The translations under genes were made by a program, and so were the position numbers. The notes under the pieces were generated by a model. The model saw only the letters and a program-made list of their open reading frames with translations. It searched no databases and was not told the origin of the DNA. Below are positions 42,491 through 49,977 of a DNA stretch of 64,000 nucleotides, piece by piece. The stretch is taken from contig JBBDRD010000027.1 of the NCBI GenBank assembly GCA_040905665.1, positions 124,001 through 188,000 of the forward strand. The letters run 5' to 3'. The DNA comes from DASVCN01 sp040905665 (lineage in GTDB: Bacteria; Deinococcota; Deinococci; Deinococcales; Trueperaceae). Every line of letters starts with the position of its first letter. Positions within the stretch are counted from its first letter, which is position 1.

Positions 42491-44521
42491 GTTTCAATCC
42501 TCAGCCCCGCCGAAGCAGGGCTGCGACGGCTCCATCTTCAGCCGATGCAGGGCCTCTTCGAAGTTTCAATCCTCAGCCCCGCCGAAGCAGGGCTGCGACA
42601 CAACGGGCACAAGTTCGTTCTCAAGCTTGAGGAGTTTCAATTCTCAGCCCCGCCGAAGCAGGGCTGCGACACACAGCCAAGGCCATCGGTGGCGGTACCC
42701 GCGGGTTTCAATCCTCAGCCCCGCCGAAGCAGGGCTGCGACGAATTGCGTCGAGAGTTTCTATGGCGTCTTCGTAGTTTCAATCCTCAGCCCCGCCGAAG
42801 CAGGGCTGCGACCTCACGCGAAATCGAAATATGAGCACTCGACGTTGTTTCAATCCTCGGCCCCGCCGAAGCAGGGCTGCGACATGTCGATGCTCTCACC
42901 GACGTATGTTCCCTCTGGTTTCAATCCGCAGCCCCGCCGAAGCAGGGCTGCGACACGCTCGACTCGGTATCAACCGCAACCAGCTCGATGTTTCAATCCT
43001 CAGCCCCGCCGAAGCAGGGCTGCGACCAGAGGCGGTCCAGGACGATCAGGTCGAACGCCAGTTTCAATCCTCAGCCCCGCCGAAGCAGGGCTGCGACGTT
43101 CTCGTTCTTCAAGTCGATCGGCAGGACCACCTCGTTTCAATCCTCAGCCCCGCCGAAGCAGGGCTGCGACCACGGCATCAGACAGCGCTTTGGAGACTCG
43201 ACTGGTTTCAATCCTCAGCCCCGCCGAAGCAGGGCTGCGACGGGCAGACCGTGATTCCACGGGCGCCGTACTTCTTGTTTCAATCCTCAGCCCCGCCGAA
43301 GCAGGGCTGCGACCCGGGCGCGGTAATTTGCCGCTTCTCCTTATCGAAGTTTCAATCCTCAGCCCCGCCGAAGCAGGGCTGCGACCATCGAGCAGCTCTG
43401 GGTAAGGCAGGCGCTTTAGGTTTCAATCCTCAGCCCCGCCGAAGCAGGGCTGCGACGGCAGGAGCGCGACGGTATCAACCCGCTGCGCGAGGTTTCAATC
43501 CTCAGCCCCGCCGAAGCAGGGCTGCGACGGAGGCTCATTCGGGTCCGGAAGTCGAACAGGTTGTTTCAATCCTCAGCCCCGCCGAAGCAGGGCTGCGACC
43601 ATCGAGCAGCTCTGGGTAAGGCAGGCGCTTTAGGTTTCAATCCTCAGCCCCGCCGAAGCAGGGCTGCGACGGCAGGAGCGCGACGGTATCAACCCGCTGC
43701 GCGAGGTTTCAATCCTCAGCCCCGCCGAAGCAGGGCTGCGACGGAGGCTCATTCGGGTCCGGAAGTCGAACAGGTTGTTTCAATCCTCAGCCCCGCCGAA
43801 GCAGGGCTGCGACCAGATAGAAGCGTCGGGCCTCTGGAAGAGCAGCGGGTTTCAATCCTCAGCCCCGCCGAAGCAGGGCTGCGACTTGAGTTCGCCACGG
43901 TCTTACTGGCCGAGCTGCCCGTTTCAATCCTCAGCCCCGCCGAAGCAGGGCTGCGACCCGCCGGACGTAACCTGCAATTCGTAAGCACCCTAAGTTTCAA
44001 TCCTCAGCCCCGCCGAAGCAGGGCTGCGACTACCCGAGTTCTTCGGCGACCCGGTGGAGGAGCGTGTTTCAATCCTCAGCCCCGCCGAAGCAGGGCTGCG
44101 ACGCCGAGCTGCCCGAGGAGACCCTGCGGCAACTCTGGTTTCAATCCTCAGCCCCGCCGAAGCAGGGCTGCGACAAGAGCGCAAAAATGAAACCCCGGCA
44201 GGAAATACCAATGTTTCAATCCTCAGCCCCGCCGAAGCAGGGCTGCGACTACATGGCACCACGGTAAATTTCCGACTATATCAGGTTTCAATCCTCAGCC
44301 CCGCCGAAGCAGGGCTGCGACGTCCATCAACTTGCGCAACGCCCTGCTGGACCAAAGTTTCAATCCTCAGCCCCGCCGAAGCAGGGCTGCGACATGACGC
44401 CGTCGACGCCAGCGTCAACGGTTACCAAGTTTCAATCCTCAGCCCCGCCGAAGCAGGGCTGCGACCTGTTCCCCATATCCCTGGGGCTGTCGCTGTAAGT
44501 GTTTCAATCCTCAGCCCCGCC
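42491..44521 (-). CRISPR. Leader-distal half of the type I-C CRISPR array (28 intact repeats, 28 spacers, plus the first 21 bases of a 29th repeat)
   Basis: Repeats are 37 bases; spacers are 33-38 bases. Read on the minus strand, the direction of transcription expected from the cas genes and leader, repeats start GTCGCAGCCC and end GGATTGAAAC, the type I-C ending. Variants are at 42634, 42847 and 42918. Three spacers are duplicated (separate entry). The last repeat is split by an IS21 element after position 21. This is the old end of the array and is now 5.46 kb away from the rest, so it may not be transcribed from the leader. Confidence 0.96.
43386..43813. repeat. Tandem duplication of three spacer-repeat units (2 x 214 bases)
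   Basis: Bases 43386-43599 recur as 43600-43813, so three spacers (starting CATCGAGCAG, GGCAGGAGCG and GGAGGCTCAT) each occur twice in the same order. This is recombination between repeats, or a slipped replication event, and not independent acquisition. Confidence 0.93.
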
Positions 44522-44647
44522 TGTCATTTCCCACGAGCTTGACTCAGGTTTCTCGCCAGCTTGACTCAGGTGGTTGAGGGTTTCTCACCTGCTTGACTCG
44601 GGCGAGTTCTCACGAGCTTGACTCACCCGTGGCCGTAGTGGTCCATC

Positions 44648-45688
44648 GTGAGCGCAATCACTTTTTCGGAGGTTGCGGCGATGGGGTACAGAGAGGTGGC
44701 CATGTGGGAGATTCTGAATGTTCTGGAACGGGTGGGGCGCGGCGAATCGCGATCAGCGATCTCGCGGGTGACCGGGCACACGCGGAAGACGATCGGTCGG
44801 TACGTTTCGACCGCGGAGAGCTTGGGCTGGTGGCCGGGAATCGAGGTGACCGAGGGCTTGGCGGCGGAGGTGTACCGCCGCCACCGGCCGGCTCGGGCTC
44901 GGGATCCTGGGGACACGGAAGCGGTGCTGCTGGAGCAGCAGGAGCGCATCCGGGAGTGGCTGGAACCCGTGGGGAACGAGAAGCGGGGCTTGCGGCTGAG
45001 CAAGGTGCATCAGAAGCTGCAGGGCCTCGGGGTGGTGGTGCCGTACAGTTCGTTGCACCGGTTCGCGGTGAAGCACTGCGGTTTCAATGATCGTCGCCGC
45101 TGGACGGTTCGGCTGGAGGATTGCAAGCCGGGCCAGTACGCGCAGGTGGACTTCGGCCGGTTGGGCCTGGTTCCCGCCCCCAACGGTTCGGGACGGAAGA
45201 TGCTGTGGGGATTGCTGGTGGTATTGCCGTTCAGCAGGCACCAGTACGCTCACGCCACGCACTCGCAGAAGCTGCAGGACTTGATTGCTGGCCTGGAGGA
45301 CGCCTGGGAGAATTTCGGGGGCGTAGTCGAGCTGGTCAATATCGACAATCTGGTGGCGGCGGTGAGCAAGGCGGATCGTTACGATCCGGTGTTTCAACGC
45401 ACTTTCGAGGAGTACGCCCGCTACCGGGGTTTCGTTATCGATGCCGCCCGGCCGGGCGATCCGAAGGGCAAACCGCACGTCGAGCGGGCCGTGCCTTACC
45501 TGCGTGAGAACTTCTTCCGCGGTGAGCAGTGGCTGGGTGGGGATCATGTGCAACGCGAGCTCGGCCGCTGGTGCTTGAGCACGGCCGGCACCCGCATTCA
45601 CGGCACCACCAGGCAGCGACCGCTGGCGGTGTTCGAGAACACCGAGAAGGCCCTGCTCAAGCCGCTCTCCCGGCCGCGGTTCGACCCG
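44648..45688 (+). pseudogene. istA: istA transposase of IS-A, 5' part (interrupted)
   Basis: The frame starts GTG 44648 (ATG 44681 is an alternative) and gives 347 codons before the nested element. It has an HTH (RVGRGESRSAISRVTGHTRKTIGRY) and the integrase-type core with Asp in YAQVDFGRLG, Asp in LVNIDNLVAAV, and Glu in PKGKPHVERAVPYLRENF. The open frame runs on 84 bases into IS-B, giving a false C-terminus. Joined to 48324-48902 it restores a 539-residue IstA without frameshift, so the gene was intact until the second insertion. Confidence 0.9.
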
Positions 45689-45810
45689 TGGCTATTCCAC
45701 GTAATTCGGCCGCCTGTTCCAGCGGAATCCCGCCGCCTGTTCCGGAGTTATCCGGCCACCCATTCCGGGTGAAAGCGGCCACCCTCCCCGTTGGGGGTGT
45801 GGCGGGTGGA

Positions 45811-46572
45811 TCAACTTTCGCTGGTCTGATCGTCTCCTGTCAATGGGCTGCGGGTCTTGCGCATGCTGTCCCCGCGTAGATTGAGCTTGTGGGCGTTGTG
45901 AACGAAACGGTCGAGGATCGCGTCAGCGAGGGTCGGGTCCGCGAGGTAGTCGTGCCACGCATCGACCGGCAACTGACTGGTTATGAGCGTGCTCTTGGTG
46001 GCGTAGCGGTCGTCGAGAAGTTCGAGGAGGTCACGTCGGTTGCTGTCCGACAGCGGAGTCACGCCCCAGTCATCGAGGATCAGCAGGTCGACGCGCTGCA
46101 GGGCTGCGAGCATGGTTCTGTACCTGCCGTCGCCCTTGGCGATCTCCAGCTCGTGCAGCAACCTGGGTAGGCGCTGGTAGAGGGCTTTGTAGCCCTCCCG
46201 GCAACCCTTGTGTGCGAGAGCGCAGGCGAGGTAGGTCTTGCCGACCCCGGTAGGACCGGTGATCACGAGGTTATGGCGTCTCGCGATCCACGAGCACGAA
46301 CCGAGCTCGAGGACGAGGCTCTTATCGAGACTTCTCTTCGCGTGGTAGTCGATGTCCTCGATGCTGGCTTGCACCCGCAACTTGGCCTGAGTGAGGCGCG
46401 TCTTGAGCCTCCTGTCCGCGCGACTGGTTTCCTCGCGGTCGAGGAGCAGGCCGAGTCGTTCCTCGAACGACAGGGCCTCGATGTCCGGCGTACGGGCCTG
46501 ATCCTCGAGCGCGGCGGCCATGCCACGCAGTTGGAGGGTCTTGAGTTTGTCGAAGGTGGGGTGCATCAGCAT
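45811..46572 (-). CDS. istB: IstB-like ATP-binding transposition helper of IS-B
   Basis: The protein has 253 aa. It has the AAA+ Walker A in LVITGPTGVGKTYLACALAH, Walker B in VDLLILDDWGV, and sensor LITSQLPVDAWHDYL. The N-terminus TFDKLKTLQLRGMAAALEDQ is typical of IstB. It stimulates IstA-dependent transposition by an ATP-driven assembly on target DNA. It overlaps the istA end by seven bases. Confidence 0.95.
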   Translation of the reverse strand: MLMHPTFDKLKTLQLRGMAAALEDQARTPDIEALSFEERLGLLLDREETSRADRRLKTRLTQAKLRVQASIEDIDYHAKRSLDKSLVLELGSCSWIARRHNLVITGPTGVGKTYLACALAHKGCREGYKALYQRLPRLLHELEIAKGDGRYRTMLAALQRVDLLILDDWGVTPLSDSNRRDLLELLDDRYATKSTLITSQLPVDAWHDYLADPTLADAILDRFVHNAHKLNLRGDSMRKTRSPLTGDDQTSES

Positions 46573-48134
46573 GCTTGGCTCCTCACGTCATCCTCTTCAC
46601 GCGCGACGGAGTCCGTCGCGTAGTAGCTTCCTCCGCGCACGTTCTCGTGCCGCGCCTTCGGCAGCAAGGCCGGCTGCGACGTCTCCAGGGGTTGCTCATC
46701 GAGTCGTTTCTTGAGGATGGCGTCGATGCTCTTGAAGGCGTACGAGCCGAGCTTCACGGCCCGACCGCAGGCAGCTTCGAGTCGGTCGTTGCCGTACTTC
46801 TTGTCGAGCCGTAGCACCCCGAGGCAGGACCGGAAGGCCTGCTGCGGGTGTGCGCGTGAGGCGATGACTCCCTCCACGAACGCAGCGGTGGATGGTCCGA
46901 TCCTGCTGGCCCACGCCAGCAGTTTCTCCTCGTTCATGCCGGCATGTTCCTGGTGGGCTTGCGGCATGTGCTCCTTGACGGTGGTGTGCTGGCCCTTCCG
47001 GAATGACCTCGCGTGACTCGCGATCCTCTTGTTCTTGTGGAACACCTCGATCGTGGTGCTTGTCAGCCGCGCGTCGAGCTGCTTCCCGACCAGCTGGTGA
47101 GGAACGGAGTAGTGATGCTTCTCGATGGTGACGTGGTAATCGACGTGCGGCCGCACCGTCTTCCACAACGCGTACACGTACCGAACGGCTGGCAACGGCT
47201 TGAAAGCCGGCCGGTCGAGCTCCTCGAACAGGCTGCGTCTCGAGCCGGGCCTCTTCTGAAACGGTCGGTCGTTCAGCTCTTCGAGCAGCGTCCAGATCGC
47301 GTCGTTCGCTTCCGTCAGGCTAAAGAACGTGCGGTTCCGCAGCTTCGCGAGGACCCAGCGTTCCACCACCTGCACCGCGGATTCCACCACGGCCTTATCA
47401 CGCGGACTCTTGCTCCTGGCGGGAATGACGGCCAGGTCGTAGTGCTTCGCGAACTCCAGGTATGTCGGGTTCACCTCCGGCTCGTACAGGTGCGGGCTGC
47501 TCACTCCGGCCTTCAGGTTGTCTGGCACCACGATCTCCGGGCAGCCCCCGAAGTAGGCCAGCATCCGCACGTGCGACATCACCCAGTCCTCCAGGCCCTG
47601 CGTCCAGCTGGCCTCCGCGTACGTGTAATGGCTGGCACCGAGGGCCCCAACGAAGACTTGGGCTTCCCAAACCTCGCCCGTAGCGGCGTCGACGATGCCG
47701 ATCGTCGGGCCCGCGTAGTCGACGAAAGCCTTCTCACCCGCCAGGTGCGTCTGCCGCATCGACAGGCCCTGCTGCCCACGCCAAACTCGCAAGCCATCAC
47801 AGAACTTGCTGTACGCGAACCCATCGGGATGCGCAGCCCGGTACTCCTCCCATAACACCTGCCGCGTCACACTCTTCTGCCGCAACGCCCGATCCACCAG
47901 CGCGTAATCCGGTCCCGGCCGCAAGCTCGTCGGCACGGCCGGCGGCGGCGGAAACAACTTCCCCTCGAGTGCCGTGTCGTCCACCTCCGGCATTGGCCAT
48001 GACAACCCGGCTTCCTTGGCTCTACGTTCGTACTCCCCGACCGTGCTGCGCGCCAGACCACAACTCTCGGCCACTTCCCGCGCACTCCGGCCCTGCCCCC
48101 ACAACAAGCGTAGGACTTCCCTTACTTTCCGCAT
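46566..48134 (-). CDS. istA: IstA transposase of IS-B
   Basis: From ATG 48134 the protein has 522 aa; an open extension to 48191 is less likely (the HTH begins just after RKVREVLRLLWGQGRSAREV). The integrase core carries Asp in FVDYAGPTIG, Asp in IVVPDNLKAGV, and Glu in DKAVVESAVQVVERW. It is followed by the beta-barrel part YHVTIEKHHYSVPHQLVGK. All parts of an active enzyme are visible. It cuts and joins the element ends together with IstB. Confidence 0.95.
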   Translation of the reverse strand: MRKVREVLRLLWGQGRSAREVAESCGLARSTVGEYERRAKEAGLSWPMPEVDDTALEGKLFPPPPAVPTSLRPGPDYALVDRALRQKSVTRQVLWEEYRAAHPDGFAYSKFCDGLRVWRGQQGLSMRQTHLAGEKAFVDYAGPTIGIVDAATGEVWEAQVFVGALGASHYTYAEASWTQGLEDWVMSHVRMLAYFGGCPEIVVPDNLKAGVSSPHLYEPEVNPTYLEFAKHYDLAVIPARSKSPRDKAVVESAVQVVERWVLAKLRNRTFFSLTEANDAIWTLLEELNDRPFQKRPGSRRSLFEELDRPAFKPLPAVRYVYALWKTVRPHVDYHVTIEKHHYSVPHQLVGKQLDARLTSTTIEVFHKNKRIASHARSFRKGQHTTVKEHMPQAHQEHAGMNEEKLLAWASRIGPSTAAFVEGVIASRAHPQQAFRSCLGVLRLDKKYGNDRLEAACGRAVKLGSYAFKSIDAILKKRLDEQPLETSQPALLPKARHENVRGGSYYATDSVAREEDDVRSQAC

Positions 48135-48323
48135 CGACAACCTCTTCCTCGACAATGCCGTGTTCCTCCAGACGGAGGCACGGTATGCCAAATCGACTTC
48201 CGCACCAATCCCCCCTGGGGAGGGTGGCCGGATTACCGTGGAATCGGTGGCCGAATTGTCGTGGAATCAGTGGCCGGAATCAGGTGGAAATGGTGGCCGG
48301 ATAGCCGTGGAATACCCAACCCG

Positions 48324-48902
48324 CCCAGCTGGGGCGAGTACAAGGTGCATCCCGATCACCACGTGAACGTCGGCAAGGCCATGTACTCGCTAGCGACCGA
48401 GCACCTCGGCAAGCGCGTGTGGGTTAGAAGCGACCGGAAGCTCGTGCGCATCTACTGGCATGGCGAGCTCATCAAAACCCACCCCAGGCAGGAGCCCGGC
48501 GGCAAGGCCACCGACCATAACGATTACCCCAAGGAGGTGACCGCTTACACCATGCGGGATCCGGAGCGGCTGATCCGTCAGGCCAGGGAGCACGGTGTGG
48601 AACTCGGCCGGTTCATGAGCAAGCTATTGGCCGGGCCCACCCCCTGGGCGAGGCTAAGGCAGGCCCAGAAGCTCCTGCGGCTCGGCGACAAGTACGGCTG
48701 GCAGCGTGTCGAAGCGGCCTGCGCTCGCGCTAACGCCTTCGAACTACACAACGTCAAACGCGTCGAGAACATCCTGCTGCAAGACCTCGACAAGATCCCA
48801 GCGGCACCCGAGCAAACCCCGGAACAGCACGTGACCCAACCGGCACTGCGGTTCGAGAGGCCAGCAACCACCTTCACCCACAGGACAGGAGGCAAGCAAT
48901 GA
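48324..48902 (+). pseudogene. istA: istA transposase of IS-A, 3' part
   Basis: The continuation of the IS-A transposase after the nested element begins at PSWGEYKVHPDHHVNVGKAM (first base 48324) and has 193 codons including the stop. It includes the C-terminal barrel and tail (VWVRSDRKLVRIYWHGELIK, then LRLGDKYGWQRVEAACARA). A frame open from 48261 is a spurious upstream extension into IS-B. The last four bases overlap the istB start (ATGA). Confidence 0.9.
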
Positions 48903-49663
48903 TCCAGCTCAACCCCAGCCTCAAGACGACACTCAAACGCCTGAAACTCTCCGGCATCCTGCCCACCCTGCTAGATCGCGTCGCCTACGCGCAAAAAGCC
49001 AAACTATCGCCGCTGGACTTCCTCGAGCTCACCCTGCAAGACGAGGTTGAAAGGCGTGACAACAAGAACCTCGAGAACCGCCTCGGCCGGGCCGGCTTCC
49101 AAGAGAGCTGCACCCTCGAAGAGTTCGACTGGGACGCAGCCGTCACCTTCGACCGGCAACGCGTACGCGACTTGTTCAACCTCACCTTCATCGACCGCTG
49201 TGAGGACGTCATCCTCCAAGGACCCGTCGGCGTCGGCAAAACCTTCCTCGCCACCGCCCTCGGACACGCCGCCTGCCGCTCCAAGAAACGCGTCACAAGC
49301 CTCCGCAGCGACAACCTCCTCAAACTCATCCACCAAAGCCGGGCCGACAACAGCACCGAAAAAGTCATCCGCAGCCTGCTCACCCCAGATCTCCTACTGA
49401 TCGACGACTTCGGGCTCAGACGCCTAGACGCCCAGCAGTCCAGCGACTTCTACGAGATCATCATCGAACGCCACAAACGCAGCAGCACCATACTCACCAG
49501 CAACCGCGCCATCGAAGAATGGATACCCCTCTTCGACGACCCCATCCTCGCCCAAAGCGCCCTCGATCGGCTCGCCCACAACGCCCACCAGATCACCATC
49601 GAAGGCGACAGCTACCGCAACCGCCAACGACCCGACCAACACCGAGCAACCATTAATAGCTAA
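48899..49663 (+). CDS. istB: IstB-like ATP-binding transposition helper of IS-A
   Basis: The protein has 254 aa: LKTTLKRLKLSGILPTLLDR opening, Walker A in VILQGPVGVGKTFLATALGH, Walker B in PDLLLIDDFGLRRL, and TILTSNRAIEEWIPLF sensor part. It is only distantly similar to the IS-B partner. Since its istA is interrupted, it has no working partner in this copy unless another IS-A copy supplies IstA. A strong AAGGAGG site and a small gene follow. Confidence 0.95.
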   Translation: MIQLNPSLKTTLKRLKLSGILPTLLDRVAYAQKAKLSPLDFLELTLQDEVERRDNKNLENRLGRAGFQESCTLEEFDWDAAVTFDRQRVRDLFNLTFIDRCEDVILQGPVGVGKTFLATALGHAACRSKKRVTSLRSDNLLKLIHQSRADNSTEKVIRSLLTPDLLLIDDFGLRRLDAQQSSDFYEIIIERHKRSSTILTSNRAIEEWIPLFDDPILAQSALDRLAHNAHQITIEGDSYRNRQRPDQHRATINS

Positions 49664-49683
49664 ATCAAAAAAGGAGGCGAGAA

Positions 49684-49932
49684 ATGCCTGGAGGAAAACG
49701 ACAGGGAGCCGGCCGACCCAGAAGCCCACAGCACGAGCACACCAAAATCACCTCGTTCAGCCTCTCCCAGAACACCATCGCACGCTTAGAAGCCTACGCG
49801 CACACCACCAGCAGAACCAAGAGCGGCATCGTAGAGCAAGCCATTCAAGCCTTCCTAACAACCCACCCGATCCAAGAACGGAGGTGGACAACACGCCCCA
49901 AAAACAGTAAAACAAAAGCAAGGCCAGGGTGA
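49684..49932 (+). CDS. Small ribbon-helix-helix-like protein carried by IS-A
   Basis: The protein has 82 aa. MPGGKRQGAGRPRSP is a basic, Gly-rich start. TKITSFSLSQNTIARLEAYAHTTSRTKSGIVEQAIQAFL looks like a ribbon-helix-helix (CopG/Arc-like) strand and two helices. The ATG has an AAAAAAGGAGG site about 7 bases upstream and the gene lies 20 bases after istB, so it is part of the element's operon. IS21 elements usually carry only istA and istB. It may repress the element's promoter by binding its terminal repeats. No toxin is seen next to it. Confidence 0.7.
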   Translation: MPGGKRQGAGRPRSPQHEHTKITSFSLSQNTIARLEAYAHTTSRTKSGIVEQAIQAFLTTHPIQERRWTTRPKNSKTKARPG

Positions 49933-49977
49933 GTCAAGCTCATGAGAACAGCTGAGTCATCCTCGCGAGAAGTGACA

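Larger units (their letters stand above)
45689..48318 (-). mobile_element. Second IS21-family element (IS-B), nested in istA of IS-A
   Basis: The element is 2630 bases. The left end is TGGCTATTCCACG and the right end, inverted, is TGGGTATTCCACG. ACCCG at 45684-45688 and 48319-48323 is the 5-base target duplication. Both ends carry several diverged copies of an ATTCCAC...CGGCCACC motif at about 24-25 base spacing, typical IS21 multiple sites. It carries istA and istB on the minus strand, both open, so it may be active or recently so. It is different in sequence from IS-A. Confidence 0.93.
44522..49977 (+). mobile_element. IS21-family element (IS-A) inserted in a CRISPR repeat, itself carrying a second IS
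   Basis: The element begins TGTCATTTCCCACGAGCTTG and ends AGAAGTGACA, imperfect inverted ends. Flanking CCCGCC at 44516-44521 and 49978-49983 is a 6-base target duplication; removing one copy and the element restores a perfect 37-base CRISPR repeat. The left end holds four copies of a GCTTGACTC motif (about 44537-44627), and the right end holds others, as usual for IS21 transposase sites. It encodes istA (interrupted), istB and a small ribbon-helix-helix-like protein. Without the nested element it would be about 2.83 kb including one 5-base target copy. Confidence 0.93.

Noticed and set aside
42545..43405. Long open frames through the CRISPR array with repeating SILSPAEAGLR or FQSSAPPKQGCD peptides (also 42831-43619, 43561-44190, 49942-50823, 52399-53394 and others)
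   Set aside because: The 37-base repeats happen to lack stop codons in several frames; the peptides are translations of repeats and spacers on the strand opposite to the pre-crRNA. They are not repeat proteins.
45689..45772. C-terminal 27 residues of the open istA frame of IS-A (WLFHVIRPPVP to the stop)
   Set aside because: This is a read-through into the end of IS-B; the original continuation starts at 48324.
49942..49977. A possible extra spacer before the half repeat at 49978
   Set aside because: It is the right end of the IS21 element, as its inverted match to the left end and the CCCGCC duplication show.
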